This document shows positions 44,578 through 52,658 of a stretch of DNA of 64,000 nt, in pieces. The position numbers and the translations under genes are program-made. How positions within the stretch are numbered: position 1 is the first letter of the stretch; the number at the start of each line of letters is the position of its first letter. Under the pieces are notes generated by a model. That model was not told where the DNA came from, ran no database searches, and saw only the letters and a program-made list of their open reading frames with translations. Origin of the DNA: Nonomuraea endophytica (GTDB lineage: Bacteria; Actinomycetota; Actinomycetes; Streptosporangiales; Streptosporangiaceae); the NCBI RefSeq assembly GCF_014203235.1, contig NZ_JACHIN010000013.1, positions 1 through 64,000 of the forward strand, in the 5' to 3' direction.

Positions 44578-45768
44578 TCAGGGGTTGAGCCGCAGAGGGA
44601 GCGCGTGCAGGGAACGCTGGAAGAAGTCGCGGTGCCAGCGCACCTCGGCGGGGTCGCACGCGAGCGTCATGTTCGGGAACCGGCGCAGCAGCGCGGTGAT
44701 GGCCACCTGCGCTTCGAGCCTCGCCAGCGGCGCGCCCAGGCAGTGGTGCACACCGTGGCTGAAGGCCAGGTGCGGGTTGGGATTGCGGGTGATGTCCAGC
44801 CGGTGCGGGTCGGGGAACGCCGCCGGGTCGCGGTTGACCGAGTGCACGGGGACGATGATCAGGGCGTCCGCCGGGATCACGGTTCCGGCGATCTCGATGT
44901 CCTCCTTGGCGTGCCCTTCGATCAGGGCCAGCGAGCTGTCGTAGCGGAGGAACTCCTCCACGGCGGAGCCGATGAGGTCGGGGCGCGCGGCGAGCAGGGC
45001 TTGCTGGCCGGGGTTGCGCACCAGAGCGTGCATGCCGTTGGTGATCAGGTTCACGGTGGTCAGGAAGCCGGCGAAGATGAGCAGCATCACCGTCGCGACG
45101 AGTTCCCGCTCGGACAGCTGGTTCTCGCCGTCGCGGGCCTCGATCAGCCCCTGGATGAGGTCGTCGCCGGGAGTACCCCTCCGACGCTCGATGAGATCGC
45201 GCACGTACGCCCCGATGCTGGCCTGCCGAGCCCGGAACACGTCGACCGGGCTGCCGGTGAACTCCTCCTCCATGAACCAGAAGATGCTCTTCTCGCGCAG
45301 GTTGGCGAGGTCCTCCGGGGGCAGTCCCAGGAGCTCCCCGATGACCATCATGGGCAGGGGGAAGGAGAAGTCCTCCATGAGCTCCACCTCGCCCGCCTTC
45401 TCCATCTTGTCGAGCAGCTCGTCGGTGAACCGCTCCACCTGGGGGCGCAGGAGCTCGATCCGGCGGCGGGTGAACGCCTTCTGCACCAGCTTGCGCAGCC
45501 GGGTGTGTTCGGGAGGGTCGGTGCTGACCATGTTGTCGGCGAACGAGCTCTCGGCCTTCTGCCCGTCCTCCTTGACCACGTCGGAGTGGTGCGCGGCTTT
45601 GCTGAAGCGGGGATCGCTGAGCAGAGGGCGGGCGTCCTCGTAGTGCGGGACGAACCACGCTTTCAGCCCGATGGGGGTGTCCAGGTGGTGTACCCGCCCC
45701 TGCGCGCGCAACAGTTCATAGAAGGGGTAGGGGTCGATCAGGGCCGAATGAGGGATGTCGCCGATCAT
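44578..45768 (-). CDS. Cytochrome P450 with an atypical I-helix
   Basis: The 396-residue P450 has the haem-ligand loop FSHGVHHCLG with Cys343, the ExxR motif in VEEFLRYD and a PERF-equivalent region. The I-helix reads LLIFAGFLTTVNL: position 236, normally Asp or Glu in AGx(D/E)T, is Leu, while Thr237 is kept. This resembles P450s with altered proton delivery. The gene is 34 bp upstream of the methyltransferase and 36 bp downstream of the PPOX gene on the same strand. A hydroxylation or oxidative coupling step on the polyketide is likely. Confidence 0.92.
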   Translation of the reverse strand: MIGDIPHSALIDPYPFYELLRAQGRVHHLDTPIGLKAWFVPHYEDARPLLSDPRFSKAAHHSDVVKEDGQKAESSFADNMVSTDPPEHTRLRKLVQKAFTRRRIELLRPQVERFTDELLDKMEKAGEVELMEDFSFPLPMMVIGELLGLPPEDLANLREKSIFWFMEEEFTGSPVDVFRARQASIGAYVRDLIERRRGTPGDDLIQGLIEARDGENQLSERELVATVMLLIFAGFLTTVNLITNGMHALVRNPGQQALLAARPDLIGSAVEEFLRYDSSLALIEGHAKEDIEIAGTVIPADALIIVPVHSVNRDPAAFPDPHRLDITRNPNPHLAFSHGVHHCLGAPLARLEAQVAITALLRRFPNMTLACDPAEVRWHRDFFQRSLHALPLRLNP

Positions 45769-45804
45769 CTGCGCTCCTCAGGTCTGAGAGGTTTCTCAAG
45801 CAGG

Positions 45805-46278
45805 TCAGACGACCCAGCGGCCGTGGGTCATCACGGTGCGGCCGGGGATCTCGCCGCGGTGCCGCCAGGCGAGGACGCGCCGGGGCGTGAGGAAGAGATA
45901 GACGCAGCCCGGAACGCGGGTCGGGTTCACCGGGAGGTCCCCGAGCACGCTCGGGGCGTCGGGAGGCAGGTCACGATGCGCGATGATCTCCACGGTGCCG
46001 TCGATGAGGACGACGTCGGTGGGATCGCCGAGCGCGACGCGGCATTCGGCGCGCCGGCGCAGGTTGCGCACGGTCACGTGCTGCTTCCGCGTGGCCATCA
46101 CCAGGCGGGCGCCGTCCCACACGCAGCCGAGCGGGACGAGGTGGGCGCCGGACTCGCCGCCGGTCGCCAGCCAGGCGTACCTCTCTGTTTCGAGTTTGCC
46201 GAGCACGTCGGCCTTGCGCTGGGCGAGGTCGCGGGGCGGTGCGAGGCCGACGCCCCGCGCGGTGCCGGTCGCGGACAT
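45805..46278 (-). CDS. PPOX-class (flavin/F420 split-barrel) protein
   Basis: The 157-residue protein has the split beta-barrel signature of pyridoxamine-5'-phosphate-oxidase-like proteins: AWLATGGESGAHLVPLGCVW, then LVMATRKQHVTVRNLRRRAE and CRVALGDPTDVVLIDGTVEI. Many actinobacterial members use F420 or FMN for small reductions. A GAAGGGA site precedes the ATG. It is in the leftward arm with the P450 and methyltransferase genes, so it may reduce or desaturate a polyketide intermediate. Confidence 0.88.
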   Translation of the reverse strand: MSATGTARGVGLAPPRDLAQRKADVLGKLETERYAWLATGGESGAHLVPLGCVWDGARLVMATRKQHVTVRNLRRRAECRVALGDPTDVVLIDGTVEIIAHRDLPPDAPSVLGDLPVNPTRVPGCVYLFLTPRRVLAWRHRGEIPGRTVMTHGRWVV

Positions 46279-46327
46279 GTGAATCCCTTCGGCTGAGATC
46301 TGGTATCAGAACGCGCAGAGCTCTGTT

Positions 46328-46783
46328 TCAGAACGCGGAGACCGCCGCCGCGGCATTTCCCACGAGGGCCAGCACGGCGAATGTCGTCCGGACCATGTTC
46401 CATTTGGCCCAGGCGCTTCTCGGGTCTTTCCAGTCGGCTGGAATGGCCCGGGGGTCGAGTGATTTGACCCGCCGGTTGATCGGCACGTTCCTGGTCTGCG
46501 AGACCGCGCCGACGCCGACCAGGCACACGGCCGAGGCGATGAACAGATTCTGGCTCAGGCTGTTTTCGGCGATAAAGGCCAGACTGATGTCAAGAACCGT
46601 CGACGTGCCGACGATGATCGGCATCATGGGGTCGTAGGCGCGGCCGAGCAACTTGTGGGCCGCGACGTAGCGCTCCGGTGTCATCGCCTGCATGGCCGGC
46701 CACACGCCGATGGCGTGGGTAAACAGCACACCGGCGGCGAGCCCGCTGGTGACCAGCACGGCGGCGGTGAGAATGTGGGCCAT
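46328..46783 (-). CDS. DUF1772 membrane protein, anthrone-oxygenase-like
   Basis: The 151-residue protein has four hydrophobic helices and the DUF1772 pattern: AGVLFTHAIGVWPAMQAM, YVAAHKLLGRAYDPMMPIIV, SQTRNVPINRRVKSLDP and a terminal WAKWNMVRTTFAVLAL. DUF1772 includes fungal anthrone oxygenases, and members occur in aromatic polyketide clusters. It shares these motifs with the second DUF1772 gene at 50641, so the cluster has two. ATG 46783 or GTG 46786 are both possible starts. It heads the leftward operon behind a SARP-type promoter. Confidence 0.87.
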   Translation of the reverse strand: MAHILTAAVLVTSGLAAGVLFTHAIGVWPAMQAMTPERYVAAHKLLGRAYDPMMPIIVGTSTVLDISLAFIAENSLSQNLFIASAVCLVGVGAVSQTRNVPINRRVKSLDPRAIPADWKDPRSAWAKWNMVRTTFAVLALVGNAAAAVSAF

Positions 46784-46817
46784 CACGTATGTCGCTCCTT
46801 CCTCTGTCACCACCCGA

Positions 46818-46849
46818 AGTATCCCGCCGGCACCTTGAGGCGGACTCGA
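46818..46849 (-). promoter_or_regulatory. SARP-type promoter of the leftward tailoring operon
   Basis: Read on the minus strand, heptamers TCGAGTC (46849-46843) and TCAAGGT (46838-46832) are separated by 4 bp (11-bp period). Eight bases further lies GATACT (46823-46818), a good -10 box. This is the classic arrangement for SARP activators, with repeats 8 bp upstream of the -10. It would drive the DUF1772, PPOX, P450 and methyltransferase genes. Confidence 0.7.
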
Positions 46850-46891
46850 ATATCGGTGGGGGAATAGCGCCGAGCGCCATTTGCGGAGGGC

Positions 46892-46934
46892 TTGAGCACG
46901 CTTCGAGTATTCCTCTAGCCGGCGCCGCCATGCT
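46892..46934 (+). promoter_or_regulatory. SARP-type promoter of the core PKS operon
   Basis: Three heptamers, TTGAGCA (46892-46898), TCGAGTA (46903-46909) and TCTAGCC (46914-46920), repeat with an 11-bp period. Eight bases after the last one is CATGCT (46929-46934), a weak -10. The start codon of the cupin gene is 41 bp further. The site is back to back with the leftward SARP promoter. Confidence 0.68.
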
Positions 46935-46974
46935 GCTGTCAGCAGAGTCGTCCGCCTGAATGGGAGGCTTCGAC

Positions 46975-47403
46975 GTGACGATTACTCGGGCATCAAAGAT
47001 CATAGCCAGCGAGATCACACCTAATCGGCGGCGTGGCGGTGACATTCGTGTTCTGCTCGGCCCTGCGACGGTGGGAGCGACGTCCGGATTCATGGGAATG
47101 CTCACGCTGGAGCCGGGGGAGTTCGTGTCCGAGCATTACCACCCTTACTCGGAGGAGTTCCTTTGCGTCATTCGGGGTGAATTGACCGTTCTGGCGGACG
47201 GCACGCCGGTCCGGCTCAGTCCGGGTGAGGCGCTCCACATTCCCATCGACGTCAGGCACCGGGTCGAGAACACCGGCGACGCGCAGGCCATGGTCGTGTT
47301 CCACCTCAGCCCGCTCGCGCCGCGGCCGGACCTCGGCCACGTCGACACCGAGCCGCAGCCCAACCCCGCCGAGCCCTCGCTCAACGTGGGGGAGAAGCGA
47401 TGA
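46975..47403 (+). CDS. Cupin-domain polyketide cyclase (TcmJ/WhiE-ORFII-like)
   Basis: The 142-residue single-domain cupin contains the metal-binding motif EHYHPYSEEFLCVIRGELTV and the second motif ALHIPIDVRHRVENTGDAQA. Cupins of this type (TcmJ, WhiE ORF II) sit directly upstream of KS-alpha in tetracenomycin, spore-pigment and pentangular polyphenol clusters and help ring closure. GTG 46975 follows GGGAGG by seven bases; an ATG at 46960 overlaps that site. The stop overlaps the KS-alpha start (ATGA), coupling the genes. Confidence 0.92.
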   Translation: MTITRASKIIASEITPNRRRGGDIRVLLGPATVGATSGFMGMLTLEPGEFVSEHYHPYSEEFLCVIRGELTVLADGTPVRLSPGEALHIPIDVRHRVENTGDAQAMVVFHLSPLAPRPDLGHVDTEPQPNPAEPSLNVGEKR

Positions 47404-48671
47404 ACCGCAGGCGGGTGGCCCTCACCGGCATCGGTGTCGTGGCTCCTGGCGGCACGGGCCGCAAGGCGTTCTGGGAACTGCTGACGGCCGGCCGTACCGC
47501 GACGCGGACGATCTCGATGTTCGACGCCGGCGCGTTCCGGTCGCGCATCGCGGCCGAATGCGACTTCGACCCGGCCGTGGAGGGACTCAGCGCACGCGAG
47601 ATCCGGCGCATGGACCGCGCCGCGCAGTTCGCGGTCGTCTCCACCCGCGAGGCGCTGGCCGACAGCGGCCTCGACCCCTCCGACCTGGAGCCGATGCGCA
47701 CCGGCGTGACCCTGGGCAGCGCCGTCGGGTGCACCATGAGCCTCGAAGAGGAGTACGTGGTCGTCAGCGACTCCGGCCGAGGCTGGCTCGTCGACTCCTC
47801 CTACGGCGTCCCGCACCTGTACGGGCACCTGGTGCCGAGCTCGCTGGCCGCCGAGGTCGCCTGGGCGTCCGGCGCGGAGGGCCAGGTCACGCTCATCTCG
47901 ACCGGCTGCACCTCTGGGCTCGACGCCGTCGGGTACGGGGCGCGGCTGATCGCCGAGGGCTCGGCGGACGTCGTGCTGGCCGGTGCGACAGATGCCCCGA
48001 TCTCACCCATCACCGTGGCCTGCTTCGACGCGATCAAGGCGACGTCGCCCAGGAACGACGACCCGGCCCACGCCTCCCGCCCGTTCGACCGCGAGCGCAA
48101 CGGCTTCGTGCTGGGCGAGGGTGCGGCCGTGTTCGTGCTGGAGGATTTGGAGCGAGCCCGGCGCCGCGAGGCTCATGTCTACTGCGAGATCGCCGGGTAC
48201 GCCACGCGCGGCAACGCGTACCACATGACCGGGTTGAAGCCGGACGGCCGGGAGATGGCGGAGGCCATCCGGGTCGCCCTCGACCAGGCCAGGCTGAACC
48301 CGGACGCCGTCGGCTACATCAACGCCCACGGCTCCGGCACCAAGCAGAACGACCGGCACGAGACGGCCGCGTTCAAGCGCAGCCTGGGTGAGCACGCCTA
48401 CCGGACCCCGGTCAGCTCGATCAAGTCGATGGTCGGGCACTCGCTCGGCGCGATCGGGGCCATCGAGGTGGCCGCCAGCGCGCTGGCGATCGAGCACGGC
48501 ACGGTGCCGCCGACGGCCAACCTCGAGACGCCGGACCCGGAGTGCGACCTCGACTACGTGCCCCACGTGGCGCGCGAGCAGCCCGTCGACGTGGTGCTCA
48601 GCGTGGGCAGCGGTTTCGGCGGCTTCCAGACGGCGATGGTGCTCACCGCGCCCGGACTGGAGGTCGCATGA
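47400..48671 (+). CDS. Type II PKS ketosynthase alpha
   Basis: The 423-residue condensing enzyme carries the catalytic triad Cys170 (LISTGCTSGLD), His310 (YINAHGSGTKQND) and His347 (MVGHSLGAIG). It has the usual VALTGIGVVAPGG N-terminus and ends with the GSGFGGFQTAMVL strand. It forms a heterodimer with the KS-beta encoded next (4-bp overlap) and builds the poly-beta-ketone on the ACP from malonyl units in the cytosol. With the cupin upstream and the aromatase downstream, the order matches whiE-like and pentangular polyphenol clusters. Confidence 0.97.
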   Translation: MNRRRVALTGIGVVAPGGTGRKAFWELLTAGRTATRTISMFDAGAFRSRIAAECDFDPAVEGLSAREIRRMDRAAQFAVVSTREALADSGLDPSDLEPMRTGVTLGSAVGCTMSLEEEYVVVSDSGRGWLVDSSYGVPHLYGHLVPSSLAAEVAWASGAEGQVTLISTGCTSGLDAVGYGARLIAEGSADVVLAGATDAPISPITVACFDAIKATSPRNDDPAHASRPFDRERNGFVLGEGAAVFVLEDLERARRREAHVYCEIAGYATRGNAYHMTGLKPDGREMAEAIRVALDQARLNPDAVGYINAHGSGTKQNDRHETAAFKRSLGEHAYRTPVSSIKSMVGHSLGAIGAIEVAASALAIEHGTVPPTANLETPDPECDLDYVPHVAREQPVDVVLSVGSGFGGFQTAMVLTAPGLEVA

Positions 48672-49912
48672 CGACCGCCCCCGTGATCACGGGGATCGGT
48701 GTCATCGCCCCCACCGGTCTCGGCGCGGAGGCGCACTGGTCCGCGACGCTGAGCGGGACGAGGGCGATCGACACGATCAGGCGATTCGAGAGTGGTTACT
48801 ACCCGGTGCGCGTGGCCGGAGAGGCCAGGAACTTCGTCGCGACCGGTAACGTGCCCGGCCGGTTGATCCCGCAGACCGACCACTGGACCCACATGGCGCT
48901 GGTGGCCACCGACATGGCGCTCGCCGACGCGGGTGTGGACCCGTCGGCCCTGCCCGAGTACGAGATGGGCGTGGTCACGGCGAGTTCCGCGGGCGGGGTG
49001 GAGTTCGGCCAGCGCGAGATCCAGGAACTGTGGAGCAAAGGCCCGAGGCATGTGGGCGCCTACCAGTCGATCGCCTGGTTCTACGCGGCGACCACCGGTC
49101 AGATCTCGATCCGGTACGGCATGCGCGGCCCGTGCGGGGTCGTGGTCGCCGAGCAGGCCGGCGCCCTGGAGTCGCTCGCGCAGGCCCGCCGGGTGCTGGA
49201 GGACGGCGCCCGCCTGGTCGTGAGCGGCGGCACCGAGGCCCCGTTCAGCCCGTACGGCCTGACGTGCCAGATCTCCAACGGCCTGATGAGCACTCAGGGC
49301 GATCCCGCGCTCGCCTACCGGCCCTTCGACACCGGCGCCAACGGCTACGTGGCCGGCGAGGGCGGAGCCATCCTCATCGTCGAGGACGCCGCGAGCGCCC
49401 GAGCGCGCGGAGCGGAGAAGGTCTACGGCGTGATCGCCGGCCATGCCGCCACGTTCGATCCGGCCCCGGCCACCGGACGCCCGCCCGCGCTGCGCCGGGC
49501 CGTCGAGCTGGCACTCGCCGAGGCGGGGCTGGCGCCGGGGGACGTCGACGTGGTCTTCGCCGACGCCGCCGGCACTCCGGAGCTCGACCGGGCCGAGGCC
49601 GAGGTGATCGCGGCCGTCTTCGGCGCCCACGGGGTGCCGGTGACGGCGCCCAAGACCATGACCGGCCGGCTGTACGCGGGCGGGCCGTCCCTGGACGTGG
49701 CCACCGCGCTGCTGGCCATGCGCGACTCGGTGCTGCCGCCGACGGTCGGCGTGGCCGAGCTCGTCCCCGACTACGAGATCGACCTGGTCAGGGACGAACC
49801 CCGCCCCTGCCGGGTGCGCTCCGCACTGATCATCGCCCGCGGCTATGGCGGGTTCAACGCCGCGCTCGTGCTGCGCGCACCCAACAGCACCGCGACAGGA
49901 GGAGACCGATGA
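48668..49912 (+). CDS. Type II PKS chain length factor (KS-beta)
   Basis: The 414-residue partner of KS-alpha keeps the ketosynthase fold (VITGIGVIAPTGLGAEAHWS) but has Gln163 where the active-site Cys would be (VVAEQAGALESL), the hallmark of chain length factors, which decarboxylate malonyl-ACP for priming and set chain length. ATG 48668 overlaps the KS-alpha stop, and its own stop overlaps the ACP start. The exact chain length cannot be read by eye; gate residues would need alignment to known 16- to 26-carbon factors. Confidence 0.96.
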   Translation: MTTAPVITGIGVIAPTGLGAEAHWSATLSGTRAIDTIRRFESGYYPVRVAGEARNFVATGNVPGRLIPQTDHWTHMALVATDMALADAGVDPSALPEYEMGVVTASSAGGVEFGQREIQELWSKGPRHVGAYQSIAWFYAATTGQISIRYGMRGPCGVVVAEQAGALESLAQARRVLEDGARLVVSGGTEAPFSPYGLTCQISNGLMSTQGDPALAYRPFDTGANGYVAGEGGAILIVEDAASARARGAEKVYGVIAGHAATFDPAPATGRPPALRRAVELALAEAGLAPGDVDVVFADAAGTPELDRAEAEVIAAVFGAHGVPVTAPKTMTGRLYAGGPSLDVATALLAMRDSVLPPTVGVAELVPDYEIDLVRDEPRPCRVRSALIIARGYGGFNAALVLRAPNSTATGGDR

Positions 49913-50163
49913 AGGAACTCACGCTTGACGACCTGCGAAGCCTGATGCGGCTCAGCGCCGGTGAGGACGAGTCGATCGACCTCGACGGCGACATCATCGA
50001 CACCACGTTCAAGGACCTCGCCTACGACTCCCTGGCCGTGCTCGAAATGGCCAGCCGCCTGGAGCGGGACTGGGGCGTGATCGTGCCCGACGAGGTGGCG
50101 GCCACGCTGGAGACGCCCCGCGCGGTCCTCGACTACGTCAACGAGCGGGCGGCGGTGAACTAG
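49909..50163 (+). CDS. Type II PKS acyl carrier protein
   Basis: The 84-residue ACP has the phosphopantetheine attachment site Ser41 in KDLAYDSLAVLEMASRLE and the four-helix pattern with acidic helix 2. AGGAGG lies six bases upstream of the ATG, which overlaps the KS-beta stop (ATGA). No phosphopantetheinyl transferase or malonyl-CoA:ACP transferase gene is seen in the window, so these are probably supplied from elsewhere, as is common for type II systems. Confidence 0.96.
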   Translation: MKELTLDDLRSLMRLSAGEDESIDLDGDIIDTTFKDLAYDSLAVLEMASRLERDWGVIVPDEVAATLETPRAVLDYVNERAAVN

Positions 50164-50165
50164 CC

Positions 50166-50633
50166 ATGGCCGGAGGACACACCGAGAACGCGATCGTGAT
50201 CGCGGCGCCGATGGAGCTGGTCTGGACCATGACCAACGACGTCGAGTCGTGGCCGAACCTGTTCAGCGAGTACGCGAAGGTCGAGGTCCTGCACCGCGAG
50301 GGCGACATGGTCCGCTTCCGCCTCACGATGCACCCCGACAAGGACGGCAACGCCTGGTCGTGGGTGTCGGAGCGGACCGCCAACGCCAGGACGCGCACGG
50401 TGCAGGCGCACCGCACCGAGCTGGGCTGGTTCGAGTACATGCACCTGCACTGGGAGTACGCGGAGGTCCCCGGCGGCGTGGAGATGCGCTGGATCCAGGA
50501 CTTCCGCATGAAGCCGGACTCCCCGGTGAACCTGGAGCAGATGACCAACCGGATCAACGGCAGCTCGCCCGGCCAGATGAAACTGATCAAGGAGAAGGTC
50601 GAGCAGGCGGCACAGCGGGCCGGGAAGTCGTGA
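50166..50633 (+). CDS. Polyketide aromatase/cyclase, SRPBCC single domain
   Basis: The 155-residue START/SRPBCC protein resembles the first-ring aromatases TcmN (N-terminal half) and WhiE ORF VI. It begins HTENAIVIAAPMELVWTMTN and contains VESWPNLFSEYAKVEVLHRE and EMRWIQDFRMKPDSPVNLEQ. A single-domain form with TcmN-like sequence usually directs C9-C14 first cyclisation of unreduced chains. It follows the ACP stop by 2 bp and is part of the core operon. Confidence 0.94.
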   Translation: MAGGHTENAIVIAAPMELVWTMTNDVESWPNLFSEYAKVEVLHREGDMVRFRLTMHPDKDGNAWSWVSERTANARTRTVQAHRTELGWFEYMHLHWEYAEVPGGVEMRWIQDFRMKPDSPVNLEQMTNRINGSSPGQMKLIKEKVEQAAQRAGKS

Positions 50634-50640
50634 GCCGGCC

Positions 50641-51102
50641 ATGACCGAGGTGGCGCTGCCGCTGGCCCTGCTGGCCAACGGCCTTGCCGCGGGCGTGCTG
50701 ATGGCCACCGTGCTGGGGGTCGTCCCGTTCTACATGACGCTCACGGCCGGCGACTACGTCAGGGCCCACGCGTTCGCCGTCGGGCGGTACGACCCGTTCC
50801 AGCCCGCCTGCCTGGTGGTCACCCTCCTCGCCGACGTGCTCGTCGCGGCGGTGGAGCCGCGCTGGGCGGGGCGGCTGCTGTGCGCGGCCGCCGCCCTGGC
50901 GGCCGGCTCGGTGGTGGCCATCTCGCTCACCCGGAACGTTCCGATGAACCGCTGGGTCAAAGCGCAGGATCCTGACGCGCTGCCACCCGGCTGGGACATG
51001 GACGCCTTCCGCCGCCGGTGGGCGCGGTGGAACAAGACCCGGACGGGGCTGGCCGTACTCGCTCTCACGCTGAACACCGGCGCCGCAGTCGCGCTGCTCT
51101 GA
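50641..51102 (+). CDS. Second DUF1772 membrane protein
   Basis: The 153-residue, four-helix membrane protein is homologous to the product of 46328-46783, sharing YVRAHAFAVGRYDPFQPACL, SLTRNVPMNRWVKAQDPDAL and RWARWNKTRTGLAVLAL. It is likely an oxygenase-like partner acting at the membrane, by analogy with anthrone oxygenases; this is inference. The ATG follows the aromatase stop by 7 bp within the operon. Two divergent copies in one cluster suggest either two oxidation steps or a heteromeric complex. Confidence 0.86.
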   Translation: MTEVALPLALLANGLAAGVLMATVLGVVPFYMTLTAGDYVRAHAFAVGRYDPFQPACLVVTLLADVLVAAVEPRWAGRLLCAAAALAAGSVVAISLTRNVPMNRWVKAQDPDALPPGWDMDAFRRRWARWNKTRTGLAVLALTLNTGAAVALL

Positions 51103-51146
51103 ACAGCAGCCCGCGACACCAACCGCGAACCCAGAGGAGACCCATC

Positions 51147-51884
51147 ATGAGCTTCCGGCTTGAGGGCAAGAACGTCCTGGTCACCGGAGGGACGAGAGGG
51201 ATCGGCCGCTCGGTCGTGCTCAGCCTGGCCCAGGAGGGCTGCAACGTCGTCGCGTGCTACCGCGGTGACACCGAGGCGGCGGCACGGCTGGAGCACGACC
51301 TGTCCGTCACACCGGGCAAGCACGGCGTCATCCAGGCCGACGTGGGCAAGGCGGACGAGGTCGTCAGGCTGATCGACGAATGCCGTACGCGACTCGGCAC
51401 GCTGGACGTCGTCGTGCACAACGCCGGCGCCATCAGCCACATACCGTTCGCCCAGCTCGAGCTGGAGGAGTGGCAGCGGGTGCTGGACACCAACCTCACC
51501 GGCATGTACCTCGTGGTGCGCGGCGCGCTGCCGCTGATGTCGGAGGGCGGCTCCGTGGTCGCGATCGGCTCCAAGGCGGCGATGGTCGGCGTACCCCTGC
51601 GCACGCACTACACGGCCTCGAAGGCGGGAGTCCTCGGCCTGGCCAGATCGCTGTGCAAGGAGCTCGGCCCGCGCGGCATCAGGATCAACGTGATCGCGCC
51701 CGGGATCATCTCCACCCACGCCGCGGAGGGCCTCACCCCCGAGCAGGAGGAGCGCTACCGCAACATGACCGCGCTCGGCCGGCTCGGCGAGCCGGAGGAG
51801 ATCGCCGACGTCGTGCTGTTCCTGGCCAGCGACCGCTCCCGCTACATGTCCGGCGAGACCGTCCACGTCGACGGAGGGATCTGA
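51147..51884 (+). CDS. SDR-type polyketide ketoreductase
   Basis: The 245-residue FabG-like reductase has the TGGTRGIG cofactor loop (13-20), NAG at 92-94 and catalytic Ser142, Tyr155 and Lys159 (YTASKAG). The C-terminus has the FabG SGETVHVDGGI end. GAGGAGA lies about eight bases upstream of the ATG. A ketoreductase inside an otherwise whiE-like operon is typical of pentangular polyphenol clusters, where it reduces a late carbonyl after the first cyclisation. The regiochemistry is inferred. Confidence 0.93.
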   Translation: MSFRLEGKNVLVTGGTRGIGRSVVLSLAQEGCNVVACYRGDTEAAARLEHDLSVTPGKHGVIQADVGKADEVVRLIDECRTRLGTLDVVVHNAGAISHIPFAQLELEEWQRVLDTNLTGMYLVVRGALPLMSEGGSVVAIGSKAAMVGVPLRTHYTASKAGVLGLARSLCKELGPRGIRINVIAPGIISTHAAEGLTPEQEERYRNMTALGRLGEPEEIADVVLFLASDRSRYMSGETVHVDGGI

Positions 51885-51885
51885 G

Positions 51886-52221
51886 ATGGGCGACAACGCG
51901 CAGGTGTTCCGGGTGATGCTGAGGATGCAGATCATCCCGGGCAAGGAGAAGGACTTCGAGCGGGTCTGGTACTCCGTCGCGGATGTGGTCGGCGGCGATC
52001 CGGCCAACGTCGGCCAGTGGCTGTCGAAGAGCGCCGAGGAAGAGGGCGTCTACTACATCATGAGCGACTGGGTCGACGAGGCCAGGTTCCGCGCGTTCGA
52101 GCGCAGCGACGCGCACGTCGAGCACCGCAGGAAGCTGCACCCCTACCGCTCGCACGGCACGATGACGACCCTGCACGTGGTGTACGACCTCGGCCGCGAA
52201 CGCTCAGAGGCGGGCCGATGA
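51886..52221 (+). CDS. ABM-family monooxygenase (TcmH/ActVA-ORF6-like), first copy
   Basis: The 111-residue cofactor-independent monooxygenase-type protein has the ferredoxin-like dimeric alpha/beta barrel pattern: VFRVMLRMQIIPGKEKDFER, a central YYIMSDWVDEARFRAFERSD and TLHVVYDLG at the end. Such enzymes oxidise anthrone-type rings to quinones. It starts 1 bp after the ketoreductase stop and overlaps the next ABM gene (ATGA). The pair may act on different rings or form a heterodimer. Confidence 0.88.
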   Translation: MGDNAQVFRVMLRMQIIPGKEKDFERVWYSVADVVGGDPANVGQWLSKSAEEEGVYYIMSDWVDEARFRAFERSDAHVEHRRKLHPYRSHGTMTTLHVVYDLGRERSEAGR

Positions 52222-52526
52222 GCGGCGCGGTCCGCGTCCTGGTCTTCTACTCGGCCGCCGCCGGTCACGAAAGCTCGGTGATCGACGCCTACCGGCGGGT
52301 CAGCATGGGGATGCGCGGCACCGCGGGCCTGCTGAGCAGCCAGCTCCTCCAGTCGGCGCTGGACCCGAGCGAGTTCGCCGTGCTCAGCGAGTGGACGAGC
52401 CTGTCGCAGTTCAACTCCTGGGAGCAGGGCTCGCGGCACAAGGGGCAGACGTCAGCGCTCCGGTCATACCGCGACGACGACAGCGGCAAAGGCTACGGGA
52501 TCTATGAAGTCGTGGACCAGTTCTGA
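52218..52526 (+). CDS. ABM-family monooxygenase, second copy
   Basis: The 102-residue protein shows the same fold: VRVLVFYSAAAGHESSVIDA, SQLLQSALDPSEFAVLSEWT and YGIYEVVDQF. It shares little direct identity with the first copy, indicating separate origins. Pairs of ABM genes are common in pentangular polyphenol and benzo-naphthacene-quinone clusters. It is translationally coupled to the preceding gene and is the last tailoring gene before the carboxylase genes, which start 132 bp later. Confidence 0.87.
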   Translation: MSGAVRVLVFYSAAAGHESSVIDAYRRVSMGMRGTAGLLSSQLLQSALDPSEFAVLSEWTSLSQFNSWEQGSRHKGQTSALRSYRDDDSGKGYGIYEVVDQF

Positions 52527-52658
52527 AGGACGGCCGGGCCCTGGGGACCTGCGGCAGATCATGCACGCGGTGGGGCAGCACGTATGGACCGGTTTGCAAG
52601 CAATCGGGCGGACGAACTTCGCCGACGGGTGGTCGAGCGAGGAAAAGGAGGAGCGACG

